From NCBI GenBank assembly GCA_040219275.1, contig JAVJSU010000100.1:1-64000 (forward strand): a stretch of DNA of 64,000 nucleotides, read 5' to 3'. Position 1 is the stretch's first letter; each line of letters starts with the position of its first letter. This document shows, one piece after another, positions 58,901-64,000 of this stretch. Under the pieces are notes generated by a model. That model searched no databases and had not been told where the DNA came from. It was given only the letters and a program-made list of their open reading frames with translations. The position numbers were made by a program, and so were the translations under genes. The stretch comes from JAVJSU01 sp040219275 (lineage in GTDB: Bacteria; Chloroflexota; Anaerolineae; Aggregatilineales; Phototrophicaceae).

Positions 58901-59605
58901 TTTGGTGGTTATACATGGCAAATTCAAACGTATAACGGAGCGGGAGTCGGTGCGCTATCCGCCAGTCAGAGTTTCCTATCATTGTCGTTTAACTTGCAAC
59001 CTTTGATGATACAGGTGGAGAACGGTCAAATCACCCGTAGCGGTGTCTGGACGCAACAGGCAAGCGACGGCGCAATCGGACAATCTTACTTACAAAGTTC
59101 GACAACGGGCACGGACGCGCTAACAATGACATTCACCGGAACACAGGTTGATGTGGTTTATATTGCAGGCGCGCAGTATGGCACATTTGTCGTTGAGATT
59201 GACGGTGAACCTGTGCGCGGAATCAACGCGAATTCAACCCAAACGGCATATGGGCAAATCGCTAGCTTTAGCGCATTGACCGAGAGGGAACATACCTTAC
59301 GCATTATCCCGTTGGGTGGAGCACCAGTTGGGATTGATGCAATCGTTGTGGGTGGCGTGGTATTGATGACCACACCGGATGCCACATCTACACCGACGAC
59401 TATCGTCATTCCGGCGAATCCAACCCCGACGCAAGAAATAACACCGATCGTGATTCCAATAGAACCGACTGAATCAATATCTCAAAACCCTGAGAATAGT
59501 CCAATGCCGTCGGCAACACCAATGCCGACGGCTACCGAAACAGGTTCAGACATAGACGAACCATCCGCAGAAGTGACGGTAGAACTACGGTTCAACCGTC
59601 ACTAA
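43949..59605 (+). CDS. Giant secreted protein: CSLREA/beta-helix, DUF11-like, FN3-like and W-rich repeats
   Basis: This 5218-residue exported protein starts with a signal peptide (MPKFPIAVLLLLLTVIIAS, cleavage near VHAQ) behind AGAGGG. Three CSLREA-type modules appear near residues 50, 2567 and 3063 (CSLRAAITLAN, CTLRDALTD, CTLREAIEAAN), and two diverged ones near 905 and 1377. Each leads into a right-handed beta-helix rich in SGN and N.A. turns. The first four blocks close with a DxGxxE/F-type motif such as CDVGAFE. DUF11-like adhesion repeats (T.TN.G) fill the gaps. FN3-like domains (about 3690-3960), W-rich tandem domains (about 4075-5000), a sugar-binding-like domain (about 5010-5125) and a Pro/Thr-rich tail complete it. 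There is no LPXTG or membrane anchor. A cell-surface adhesin or sheath role is inferred. Confidence 0.87.
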   Translation: MPKFPIAVLLLLLTVIIASTPNPVHAQTSEFIYVNSTADTVDADIHDGICADLSNMCSLRAAITLANRRAGADTIIVPAGVFTLEQDMLSITQSLSIVGAGSNMTIINANGKKGIVYNNPSGYSQPSHIHEIRGVTIKNASESAITVYRYSEYIFHDVTLTRNMYGIYSGIGSPNSLLVSSSTISNNIKNGISSGANLTVEDSVIRDNGNYQISGGGIYATGPVTIRNSAIVDNTANIGGGIYLVKGNSSYRYDVNISNSTISGNTAFRVGGVFSDIYMNIHLNNATVTNNTATVEGTGGIWASADSVEMSNSIVFGNATYENIAADFRGSLVSLGNNIIGEIYDDSLLTSTDLSGVNPLLEPLAWDLLLPIHRLAEGSPALDAGNETLCETQDQLGALRTGLCDVGAVEMPLMSDADVAVSLSASASTLTIGETTSLTARVTNNGPGTAENVRISIEIPAGLTVENASLPDYVNRIWTIDSLSVNQTVELILDVSPTTATRYPITAAFLDSTTVNVLSYNDRAEVALIVDPTNLLLYADLSVEQFSMNAPFTYTVTATNTGDLPITNVVIDLDIPDGIQVNSFTGAEYSDAVWTIDTIAVGESRVLSLELRGLRDVLTGGTYDFSASLLSMDQYDLYAGDNSITRSASIDTADLGITMQTSPDVLFPGQEFTINFEVYNFGSINVSGVQIAFPLPDEMTLVSYDDNIVTYENGIISVRHFIYPYSGNGYQRQFEMTLRVDDSAVAPAMPVFSAEILSPYADNQLFNNSVQITNQIELPFDLALNNRADITVQPGGILTYTLTLTNQSAYEATNIVVDDSFGATVVYSSHSGEGTYDPVAKQWAIPSLAPFSQATLDIVTQVNGSSGTIYSTAEIGAFDQFDVDSTPGNGNPNEDDYARTLTNICSATTQPVYDIADGDVNALIVAINAIRNGACYDGEAIINLAPDGDYILSTNSNSVDNILPQIYRHVRINGNGAQITLRNVRAFDVTESGALILENLNLHADYGIPVDGGVVRNLGTLSLRDVQVTGYLANNTSSSASTIYSAGDLYIDRAEFYLYDDYTGIASTLIHNDGGEAIITNSIIDNDDQYDTVLNGNPLFSSSGAHELLTLQNNLISVQIANPIFGGDGVIRLLGNVFEFEPYQANNKCSTTTHLVSGGYNIFNNLTGCDVSTLVTTDTITTSLLSIRSYNEFNIYSDNWDIPAHILTTVPIVDQIPSELCLPTDYLGDARPIDGNDDGTLACDIGPFEHTTAPDLSVAIATDNSAPSIFDDINLTVTVTNNSTTWREIQAVLIHIPENTSIVFEDYADFDWYSLYPLSTRVVLWKLPANLAPNTTNEITIPIRAQGDIDNGVFTSSAFVYAEPYARESIATTDFTIECETSEDWTVDAGDTAGFILAIERANNETCHPGANTITVNGAIPFTYGYDEFEQNALPAITSEITIIGGELVNTTGNHMRFFEVTENGALTLNGVTLNGNSTTYPTVSTLNGGAIFNAGEVTINDGVLINNASRVGAVVYNTGELTISNSIIRDNITNNMSRSVDHYGSLIYNLRGNVLIEGSTFDDNTIVDNGDNASIIVNVVPSVMTIRNSTFTDNLLGDRGAVVANHNYDVYTLVENSPLFIEDSIFRNNRGYNSFVILNNEAEVIIDRSSFVTNTGVPVTAYHTVTINNSLFYGNVGNYVFDFNYAYDSDEIVTVTNTTISENSGDTFDGSSGTTLVLRNNILNGDNGNECGWFDTQSEGYNISNDDRCELDHATDIENAEVALGALQLTGDSPFVALLPTSPALDFIPTCDTAVDIRGLARPVNGNCDAGAFEMQTALIFTDLALSATYSTLTPVLNEIVLTTLTVTNSGSNDANNVEITLDSPFTYQSATGDGTITADLWTIATIPAGETRTIEISYLAENGFLLDDMYFRAVLQSLDETDSNYANNGVVSSQFSTNYVDLSINPIYISDSNSNSVYNGNIYEMQEFTASLSVERESGNYYVDAVIDLTLPDGIEYISHSVNFGVYADGIWTIDRLGSTNYPNRPRLLLTFRVVPGTPLQSIEWITEISSDLLDPNVDDNLKINTLNIVEPTDIVLTITPQPAIAFVGDDVAFLVTVTNNGDIPVTDVRVNMDMYPYSFPITLSEPGAFPNWYIPDIPAGETRTLTLSGTVSPSSDRQNIYIGGQIYGDFTDYDPINNYTEAYIAVNPSDLSIEVDVTNPTPDVNSEVTYTFTVTNNSSQEVTGVHADIYTPNGLTNVTSIGDFILDGYDWVIGTLPPGGTASQIFTGMVRDNQATNTITVHGEVFSYDQISDSDYSNNSVSFDFVVNGALLDLEFTPLTQTEYNVGDPVDLTLNLTNEGQLPVGQAEIRLNLPAGTTLVNSSESLVNNVWTVTDLDIDETVTLTFTVDVSIQIAGLQRNIEAEVLTSDPAFPSDVEALQAISVIGTEARLTIYRDPHTNTPQIYIAGDEFNVRLTASGSSMPIEDVVITLDSLEGLIPVSYDEGFDPQSNTITGVATNGYFNFNMTFRVAENTAGQALNLVATVQTPGLPERHPINNTYTLTNYSRWNAPQAITVTTTSDDGNGFCVIDACTLRDALTDELIGDGSTITVPAGTYMLNGGQIDIETNVIVVGEGEVIIDANADSRIFSVNSDYSVTLENLILQNGDASGYPDYYGGAILNEGNLTLLDSIIRDSRASNGGGIFNTGSQAILTIRRSEIYDNTALSRGGGLYLRDLASASIEQSTIAGNDATYGGAIDAIGSLAINQSTISGNTAVIGGGIYVQQSTVDIDYSTITLNRATQSGTTNVGGIYNANFYGNHNAITFSHSIVAGNIASLSNYRDVNIATSGGYNLIGDFRSELSLVDISETDIYNRSVSLQPLANNGGSTRTHALTGNSRALNVIPDCSGTDQRGAPRPVDGKCDVGAFELELENITLRPFVDVVYAITNNGSETFASGHGFVTTPQFELIFSRDMLNAGDISNYRLIDAGADGTFQTTSCTSLSGDDTSITIDSIAAENESAILTPSALADSFYRLFACVTLQDTLGFGFGSPYRIDFYVDTAVPAGLYTVNTTDDTRNDGICSAVHCTLREAIEAANAHAGLDTIAFNLTGNPTIRPATLLPEITDPLIIDGWTQPGFSGVPLIELRGSSLYHGQDIASNNLWHGLDISAGNSTVRGLVINDFDGAGLYIHTAGNNTIVGNYLGTNRAGSERQANFIGLHIDGANDNQIGGTSAQTRNLISGNIYYGAIITGDNQVIEGNFIGTNISGISSLSYPAAYNYGRGIFISGDNIRVGGTENTTPNTGCSGACNLISGNPYSNFYATDASNLIIQGNFFGYDVNGNNDVRYSSGNLLENLSGNNLLGGSDVAARNLFVTPLTVHSAIVVQGNWFGLNLRDELDSDGEVNIRYTGDEVVTLTENVIFEVNLTSSSALIEDNFLRVTPTGRNFLTNGYSIDSASSNLTVRDNVVGAAVRLQGGSGIVENNSIGLMLDGTPLSIYNGIIVSAYYTPSTQWEIRNNTIANSRQNGIGIGTSDVSLVMGLNVDISQNSIYNNDNSGIHLQRFAYCPDCAVVNLMLTPLPNDPFDQDIGSNGAQNYPVISGATTDGNTLTLNGLLHSHASEQYRVEFFANTTCNASGYGEGERYIGTVNVTTNSAGDAPLNVQLNEAIATGTFITATATGAEGTSGFSACYSVDEEPLLTSPTTLNATVVNTLQVDLNWTDAGNGETGYQIERSPDGTTNWKRLAVTGANSTTLIDTNALCGQSYYRVRAVYGTAYSSFITARTDTETQPCTQLELVVSSQAMTSISLRWEDIATNYLLELSPDGETNWQLLTNTEVPTYTHANLPCESRQYYRLTATGGDVESETGLSTILGVDVNTLCTPTNLIATDATTSTISMAWEDQSGSEDGYIVERSRDGIVWEQRALVDAVTYTDTGLICVYDYRYRVRAVNTVALRYSPYSPVLITSPVVCDITDLTVEAITPGTTVLVDELVTYTFTITNNGPTAISNAVITLILPDELIVESILPVCTDNACDLGALAVNASTELIVAARLNTAGTATLTATVDSEVVDITDNNSASLMMTAIIPVLTQLSPINAIAETYGNPTFQWLDSGASEYEIYLSNTPSSGFVVQQTISDSICAFTTCEIDLTTLNEAYRLPNNGAYTWYLREAGGTWVGPMSFTLTVPPPGLVTLEATTNTDNLSPIFNWSLSGDAVNATYFNLYLTTSEGVLVFDQWFTRTEACSDPNSTDCAIQSPVVLANNQSYALYIRSYGLGGYSVGGPFNNGYQGASNFTVNAPIPSQIAPLGDVNIVGGNPLYTWGDLDGAEYYYLYVANSAGAQVINEVISDLGYCNGTSCQLDATTLSENYRLVTGTYTWYIRGWRNDQATPWSAGVNFTLTANLPGAVTKISPLQDDIETDYEVAFSWNEVSDASGYNLYLVDPNAVASGVLAGQVGNEVTCLSGVCTWTYTLAEAPGVWTWYVSAFNAAGTGTWSTPTTFTAPSAIPDVVTTIAPTTAQLLTDSTVNLEWIHDSSATQYNLYMAGPNSWVSDVTYSVGQNVTCNMNCTLNVVVPYVGNYIWYIRASSAAGWGAWQAEGMPFSVTDELPDVVTKIAPTNLQNLTDVNVTFSWQPGAEATYYQSYVSGPNGFVSDQTLLVGSDVICTSTCELTMTLPANGAYSWYLRAYNAAGWGAWSAGGATDSYGLVSFTVGQSLPEVITKVGFMAGMILNRLDVDFSWLADEYATLYDVYITGPNGYVYNQSYSVGTDVTCSNSCSLNLTLPENGAYIWYIRGGNDAGWGKWSVGEAADGYGGRAFTVAQQLPGIISKQAPAPNAVLTDNNVNFVLGFDTYATRYEVYITGPNGYISSEIYNIGEDIGCNPGGCPLAITLPENGAYIWYVRGGNEAGWGNWSVGGAADGYGGIGFSINMPTPGATTLLTPVDDAVIYQTNRPTFTWNAIESVTYYRVFVVNGMGLPAYDQWHEAASVCEGGICTYRLPNPLAFGGYTWQIQTYNGAGVGALSASQSFLSLSFNLQPLMIQVENGQITRSGVWTQQASDGAIGQSYLQSSTTGTDALTMTFTGTQVDVVYIAGAQYGTFVVEIDGEPVRGINANSTQTAYGQIASFSALTEREHTLRIIPLGGAPVGIDAIVVGGVVLMTTPDATSTPTTIVIPANPTPTQEITPIVIPIEPTESISQNPENSPMPSATPMPTATETGSDIDEPSAEVTVELRFNRH
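56160..58680 (+). repeat. Tandem W-rich extracellular domain repeats in the giant protein
   Basis: About eight consecutive domains of roughly 100-110 residues repeat the pattern: V.F.W......Y.LY..GP.G......VG..V.C...C...LPENGAY.WY.R..N.AGWG.WS. The last copies (about 57700-58680) are the most alike, including shared ENGAYIWYIRGGN and DGYGG segments, suggesting recent duplication at the C-terminal end. Confidence 0.75.
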
Positions 59606-60597
59606 AGCCAGCCACGCCGCCGGAACATATACACCATCAGTGTGGCTGAGAGCATCATCGCCCCAACCACAAACATAAACAATATCCCGCCGTTCACCGG
59701 CAAGACAAGTGGATCAAAAGTCGTTACGAAGTTTAGCTCAAAGAAACTCGTGAAAAATGTGAGCGGTAGGAAAATCATCGAGAAAATTGTCAGCCGATTA
59801 ACCCCTTCTACCAGCTTACTCGATTCTTGATTTTGCAACATATCAAGCACATTGCTGGACAAATCGCGCTGAGAATCGATGACATCATAAACGCGGAGCA
59901 ACCGCTCATACAGATGTCGAAACAAATCACGGATGTTGCCGCTTTCGGTCAGGCGCTTTTCACCGAGTACGTTGGAAAATACCTCGCGTTGTGGGGCGAC
60001 AATCTGGCGCAGATTAATCAACTGCTGTTTGATGCGATACACAGGCTTGCGGGCTTGCTCATCAGCGCCACCGTTCAGTAATTTTTCTTCCACCGTGTTC
60101 AATTGATTGCTGATACGATCAAGCAGGGGATAGTAAGAATCGGTCACATATTGCGCGGTCAGATAAAAACAATACGCCACGCCGGATTCCCACGCGTCAG
60201 GATTTTGTGTCACACGCTTATAGGCGTTATCAACCGCAGTTGCATCCGAAGGACGTACCGTGATGAAGCAGGTATCTGTAATCAGACAATGGATCTCACG
60301 CCCTTCAACACGGCTCAGATTAATGTGTGGCTCAAAGAGCGAGAGAAAAAGGTAATCCGGATATACAAGAAGCGCGGGACGGCGATCATATCGCATCAAA
60401 TCCTGAACGACTGCCGGATTTAAGTGAAATTGATCTGATAACCAATGAATCTCGCTGGTTTCTGGATCGACAACATCAATCCACATTAAACGTCCATCAG
60501 TGATTGCCACCTCAAGACGATCAAGCTCTAAATTACGGCTAACTTTTGGTGCTTCATTTTCGTTTGCTTCGGCGCTTGTTACCAGTGAACGAATCAT
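59602..60597 (-). CDS. CorA-like divalent metal transporter family, atypical motif
   Basis: This 331-residue protein has the CorA plan: a cytoplasmic N-terminal domain (about 1-235) with LHLNP-like and ITDTCFITVRPSD segments, a long helix (QRDLSSNVLDMLQNQESSKL), and two C-terminal helices, the first in LTIFSMIFLPLTFFTSFF. Where CorA proteins carry YGMNF at the pore mouth, this one reads FFELNF, lacking the Gly and Met. Divalent cation transport is therefore uncertain. It may be a selectivity variant or an efflux/ZntB-like relative. AAAGGTC lies 11 bases before the ATG. Its stop overlaps the convergent giant gene stop by three bases. Confidence 0.82.
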   Translation of the reverse strand: MIRSLVTSAEANENEAPKVSRNLELDRLEVAITDGRLMWIDVVDPETSEIHWLSDQFHLNPAVVQDLMRYDRRPALLVYPDYLFLSLFEPHINLSRVEGREIHCLITDTCFITVRPSDATAVDNAYKRVTQNPDAWESGVAYCFYLTAQYVTDSYYPLLDRISNQLNTVEEKLLNGGADEQARKPVYRIKQQLINLRQIVAPQREVFSNVLGEKRLTESGNIRDLFRHLYERLLRVYDVIDSQRDLSSNVLDMLQNQESSKLVEGVNRLTIFSMIFLPLTFFTSFFELNFVTTFDPLVLPVNGGILFMFVVGAMMLSATLMVYMFRRRGWL

Positions 60598-60900
60598 GTT
60601 TGTGGATTGACCTTTCGCAGAAACGCAACCTCCATTTGTTTTGGAATGGTTTCAGCATGTGAACGATGGCTGTTAAGATGTTTCTATATCGGCTGATGCC
60701 GCTTGATTTAATTTTTGCGATAGATTGAGTCTATCATCATTTTATCTATTGTTTCCCGCTGATAAAGGCTAACTCTCAGTAGGTCAGTTGGTGGATTTTT
60801 GACATAATTTCCTATGTTTTTATCGCCTGCTTCGCATAAATCAGATGTCTGTTAAACTATGTCTCACCGTACAATCATATTTTCATAGGTCGGGGTCACG
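60598..60900. other. Divergent intergenic region
   Basis: About 300 bases separate the CorA-like gene and the lipoprotein gene and should carry both promoters. A TTGACA at 60799-60804 is present, but no good -10 is found at the right spacing. No gene or structured RNA is seen. Confidence 0.4.
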
Positions 60901-62142
60901 ATGTTGCGCCTGATTTTCGTCTTTCTTCTGCTAATAATCAGTGCCTGTGGCACGACCTCCACGCCTACGAATCCGTCACAGACCGCCATCGTTACATCAT
61001 CAGAGAATGTGCATATTCTCTGGGCACATGAAGGAAATTTAAACATCTTCGATGACCAACATATAAAGTCATTGATTTCCTCCGGCGATGTGTCGCGTGC
61101 ATTGCTATCACCATCTGGGATGCAAATTGCTATTGTCCGTGTAGATCAGGCATTATCGGTGATGAATATTGGAACTCTTGAAGGTGCAGATGAACAGGAG
61201 ATCAATGTTGGACAATCCCTGAATGAACGCGAGATCAATCAACTCATCTGGGAAGGCGAGAATACGCTGTTTTTCAATACATCACTCGCCGGACAAGACC
61301 TGAATGCCGCGCCCCAAAATGATCTTTATCGTGTTGACGTGACCTCCGGCGAAGCGGAGTTGCTGTTATCTGCTGGCGCGGGTGGAAACTTTGCCCTCAA
61401 TACTTTCAGCGACGATCAATCTGTGCTAGCGATTATCCAGCCCGGTGTGTATGGCGAGAGCGATGGACAAATGAGCGTGTATATGCCGGATTCGGGCGAA
61501 AAACGTGATTTACTCACCTTTCCCGCAGTCGCTACCGGCACACATCTCCCATTTTATCCAATGCCGCAATGGGTTGATGCCAATACCTTCTTAGTCGTCA
61601 TCCCTGATCCCGACCAGCTTTATCACGAAGCGGAAGCCGATTTTGCTCCTGTCAGCTTATGGCGCTTAACGCTTGAGGGTGAGGCGACACTAATCGGCAC
61701 AATTCGGGCGAGTTTGTTTGGCTTGCCATTAGGGTCACCCGATGGAAGCAAAATCGCCTACTTACGGCGTGATCTGGTTCAACAAGGGGCGAACCGCTAT
61801 GAGTTAGTCATCGCGGATACTAGTGGCGGCAATCCGCGTGTGGTGGATTCTGGTGATGTGGGCGTATTTTCCCTATTGCAATGGTTGGATGATACGCGCT
61901 TTGCTTATGTGAATGAGGGTTTAAGGTTAGTCACCGAAAATGGCGACCCTGTTGCACTTGCCAGTGGTTCAGTAGTTGGCACACCGCAATTAAGCGGAGA
62001 CTATGCCACCTATCTGACCTATGTTAATCAGGCATTCGTGCTAAATCTCCTCTTTCTGGATGGCGAATCCGCCCCAATCGAAATAATAAACGGCTTATCC
62101 GACCCGACATTTGACCTTTTCGTGCTAGAACAGGCTCCCTAG
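60901..62142 (+). CDS. Lipoprotein with TolB-like beta-propeller
   Basis: This 413-residue protein has a lipoprotein signal with lipobox IISAC (Cys16), followed by a Thr/Ser/Pro-rich linker. The rest contains repeated four-stranded motifs typical of a WD40/TolB-like propeller, for example LLSPSGMQIAIVRVD, LGSPDGSKIAYLRRD and WLDDTRFAYVNEG. It is probably anchored on the outer face of the membrane. No enzymatic motif is visible. The flanking t6A genes are housekeeping and do not suggest a function. Confidence 0.78.
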   Translation: MLRLIFVFLLLIISACGTTSTPTNPSQTAIVTSSENVHILWAHEGNLNIFDDQHIKSLISSGDVSRALLSPSGMQIAIVRVDQALSVMNIGTLEGADEQEINVGQSLNEREINQLIWEGENTLFFNTSLAGQDLNAAPQNDLYRVDVTSGEAELLLSAGAGGNFALNTFSDDQSVLAIIQPGVYGESDGQMSVYMPDSGEKRDLLTFPAVATGTHLPFYPMPQWVDANTFLVVIPDPDQLYHEAEADFAPVSLWRLTLEGEATLIGTIRASLFGLPLGSPDGSKIAYLRRDLVQQGANRYELVIADTSGGNPRVVDSGDVGVFSLLQWLDDTRFAYVNEGLRLVTENGDPVALASGSVVGTPQLSGDYATYLTYVNQAFVLNLLFLDGESAPIEIINGLSDPTFDLFVLEQAP

Positions 62143-62233
62143 CTAACCCCATGGGTGAGCTTCCTGTTTACCTGTGTTTAGCCACGTTGTATAATCCACT
62201 TCATTAGTTTGCAAACCATTGTGGGGAATCAAC

Positions 62234-62740
62234 GTGCCAATTCTGAAAGAAGGTGAGCTGGACATCATCAGCCACAGCGCCGAGCAAACCCAGCGTCTTG
62301 GTGCGAGACTCGGATCACTCTTAAAACCCGGTGATGTCATCTGCCTTTCAGGGGATATGGGGGCGGGCAAAACGGTTTTTACAACCGGGCTTGGCAAAGG
62401 GTGGGGCGCAACAACTCCCGTCACCAGCCCGACCTATAATCTCGTGCATGAGCATCGCCGTGAAAAAGACGAGCAACGCCTCTATCATCTCGATTGTTAT
62501 CGGCTAGAAGGTTCTAACGAGGCGGAGAGTATCGGCTTGGATGATCTGCTGGAAAGTAACGGGACAATCGTCTTTGAGTGGCCCGAACGGATCGAAAAAG
62601 CCTTGCCCAAGCATCGCCTGTGGGTGCAACTGCGTGTGGTTGACCCCAACCGCCGGAATTTTATTTTTGAAGGGACGAACAAACGCTACAATCAACTGAT
62701 TGATGAATTTCGTTCCCTGACTTTTGGTATCAAGGATTAG
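62234..62740 (+). CDS. tsaE: tRNA t6A biosynthesis ATPase TsaE
   Basis: This protein of about 168 residues is the ATPase component of the threonylcarbamoyl-adenosine (t6A37) tRNA modification complex with TsaB and TsaD. It has the Walker A motif GDMGAGKTVFT, SPTYNLVHEH, the YHLDCYRLEG motif and VFEWPERI. The GTG at 62234 behind GGGGA is preferred over a TTG at 62219. tsaB follows after seven bases. Confidence 0.92.
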   Translation: MPILKEGELDIISHSAEQTQRLGARLGSLLKPGDVICLSGDMGAGKTVFTTGLGKGWGATTPVTSPTYNLVHEHRREKDEQRLYHLDCYRLEGSNEAESIGLDDLLESNGTIVFEWPERIEKALPKHRLWVQLRVVDPNRRNFIFEGTNKRYNQLIDEFRSLTFGIKD

Positions 62741-62747
62741 ACCGTTT

Positions 62748-63428
62748 ATGCTGTTAGCGATAGACACCGCCACCCGCTTTATGAGCCTGGCAATACATGA
62801 CGAGCATGAACTCATCGCGGAATATACCGCGCGTATTGGTAATCATCACACCACCGCCGTCGCGCCGACGCTTCAGACTCTCATGCAAAGTTGTGAAGTG
62901 ACCATGCAAGAGGTGACTGCGGTAGCGGTTTCCGTTGGACCGGGATCGTATACTGGCGTGCGTATCGGCGTGGCAATGGCAAAAGGCATCGCCAGCGCCC
63001 ATAATTTACCCCTCATCGGCATGTCCACTTTGGATATTCTCGCTTACGGTCAGCCCAACACACCCGCCGGTAACGCGCTGATTGCCGTCGTGCAAGCCGG
63101 GCGCGGACGCATCATCGTGCAGTCTTATCGCTGGCGTAAGGGCAGTTGGGGCAGTCGCAATGAGCCAAAATTGATGAATTGGGAAACGCTGATCGAAACG
63201 ATTGATGGCTCCGCGACGATTTCTGGCGAGATTAGCGAGGAGGGCTTGGAGACTATCAAATTTGCACAGGCAAATGCCATCCCCGTGACCATCGCCCCAG
63301 CGGGCAATCGCTTACGCCGTGCGGGATTTTTGGCAGAAGCCGCCCTCGATAGACTCAACTCAACTGAAGATAAATCCGAATTTGAAGCGGCACGTTTGTT
63401 GCCCGTTTACGTTAAATCCGAAGACTGA
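62748..63428 (+). CDS. tsaB: tRNA t6A biosynthesis protein TsaB
   Basis: This protein of about 226 residues has the ASKHA fold and scaffolds TsaD in t6A synthesis. It begins LLAIDTATRFMSLAI and has the characteristic VSVGPGSYTGVRIGVAMAKG and GMSTLDILA. AAGGA lies 11 bases before the ATG at 62748; a start 24 bases earlier is unlikely. tsaD itself is not in the window. An N-acetyltransferase gene follows four bases downstream, the common tsaB-rimI arrangement. Confidence 0.92.
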   Translation: MLLAIDTATRFMSLAIHDEHELIAEYTARIGNHHTTAVAPTLQTLMQSCEVTMQEVTAVAVSVGPGSYTGVRIGVAMAKGIASAHNLPLIGMSTLDILAYGQPNTPAGNALIAVVQAGRGRIIVQSYRWRKGSWGSRNEPKLMNWETLIETIDGSATISGEISEEGLETIKFAQANAIPVTIAPAGNRLRRAGFLAEAALDRLNSTEDKSEFEAARLLPVYVKSED

Positions 63429-63432
63429 TTCA

Positions 63433-64000
63433 ATGACACTCGCACTACGTTACATGCGTCCGTCTGATATTGCCCGCGTCGTTGAGATCGATCAGGAAGC
63501 GTTCACAACGCCCTGGTCGGCGCGTTCATATGCCTACGAGATCAAAGAATCTAATTACAGCCATATGGCGGTGCTAGTAGACGAACGTCAACAAACTGTG
63601 CAGGGTTGGAAGCGAATTCTACGTAACTTAAGCGGTAACCCCGACGATACCGAAATCCGGCAGGAAATTCTCGCGTATGGTGGCTTGTGGCGCATCATGG
63701 AAGAAGCCCACATCAGCACCATTGCTACCGCAAGCCCATATCGTGGTAAAGGGTATGGCGAAGTGTTGCTGGCGGCGATGATAAAACGCTCACTTACGCT
63801 CGGCGCGAACTATATCGTGCTGGAGGTTCGGGTCAGCAATGTCGTCGCGCAGAAACTCTATCAAAAATATGAGTTCGAGATTGTCGATAAGAAGACCAAT
63901 TATTACCGTGATGACGGCGAAGATGCCTATGATATGCGTCTTGATTTAGACGACGAAGCCCTCATCGAGCGTTTTTATCGACGATATGCACAGGTGCAAG
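63433..64000 (+). CDS. rimI: Ribosomal protein alanine N-acetyltransferase RimI-like (partial)
   Basis: The frame opens at ATG 63433 and runs off the right edge without a stop (189 codons seen). It is a GNAT acetyltransferase: LRYMRPSDIARVVEIDQEAF, TPWSARSYAYEI, acetyl-CoA motif SPYRGKGYGEVLL and LEVRVSNVVAQKLYQKYEF. These match RimI, which acetylates the N-terminal alanine of ribosomal protein S18. An insertion of about 25 residues (WKRILRNLSGNPDDTEIRQE) precedes the YGGLW strand, and the C-terminus is longer than the usual 150 residues. It is cotranscribed with tsaE and tsaB. Confidence 0.85.
   Translation, partial: MTLALRYMRPSDIARVVEIDQEAFTTPWSARSYAYEIKESNYSHMAVLVDERQQTVQGWKRILRNLSGNPDDTEIRQEILAYGGLWRIMEEAHISTIATASPYRGKGYGEVLLAAMIKRSLTLGANYIVLEVRVSNVVAQKLYQKYEFEIVDKKTNYYRDDGEDAYDMRLDLDDEALIERFYRRYAQVQ

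Noticed and set aside
1..64000. Mobile elements, prophage or integrated island
   Set aside because: No transposase, integrase, resolvase or tRNA-flanked att repeats were seen; gene content is metabolic, surface and housekeeping.

Overview
The window reads as chromosome of a Chloroflexota-type bacterium, probably Anaerolineae-like. This is inferred from gene content, not from a marker gene: a Reg_prop-type hybrid histidine kinase, giant secreted proteins built from CSLREA/beta-helix, DUF11-like, PASTA and cadherin-like modules, a fused urease gamma-beta subunit, and a sugar-degrading lifestyle. Base composition is balanced. I see no insertion sequences, CRISPR arrays, phage genes, tRNAs or rRNAs.

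Layout. (1) 1-8.1 kb, plus strand: a GH2 beta-mannosidase, then a large membrane hybrid sensor kinase whose receiver domain is broken by an apparent one-base deletion near 6479, then a receiver-histidine kinase protein overlapping its end. (2) 8.1-18.0 kb, minus strand: a 3302-residue secreted protein with a metzincin zinc-protease motif, six PASTA domains and a 285-bp tandem repeat block. (3) 18.6-21.8 kb, plus: an FGGY sugar kinase with AraD-type epimerase/aldolase, and a flavodoxin-like protein. (4) 21.9-31.4 kb, plus: a FadR-type regulator and a probable acid-sugar catabolic operon (Tat-exported sugar-binding protein, two ABC permeases, VOC protein, DUF1537 kinase, class II ketose-bisphosphate aldolase, SDR, cyclase-family hydrolase, isopropylmalate/tartrate-type dehydrogenase). 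Matching inverted repeats precede the regulator and the transporter. (5) 31.6-36.3 kb, plus: urease ureD-ureAB-ureC-ureF-ureG without ureE. (6) 36.4-41.2 kb, minus: a histidine-rich membrane protein with two cyclic-nucleotide-binding domains plus a small membrane partner, then an aldehyde dehydrogenase and FAH-family pair matching the last two steps of a Weimberg-type pentose pathway. (7) 41.4-43.7 kb, plus: an Hsp70-like ATPase fused to a GyrA C-terminal-like beta-pinwheel. (8) 43.9-59.6 kb, plus: a 5218-residue secreted beta-helix/DUF11/W-rich repeat protein. (9) 59.6-64.0 kb: a CorA-like protein lacking the GMN motif, a lipoprotein with a probable beta-propeller, and tsaE-tsaB-rimI.

Together the genes suggest a heterotroph living on plant or microbial polysaccharide: mannoside hydrolysis, pentose and acid-sugar use, urea nitrogen, and heavy investment in very large exported proteins (about 40% of the window). 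The least conventional items are the Hsp70-pinwheel fusion, the His-rich membrane/cNMP protein with its small partner, and the PASTA-containing metzincin giant.
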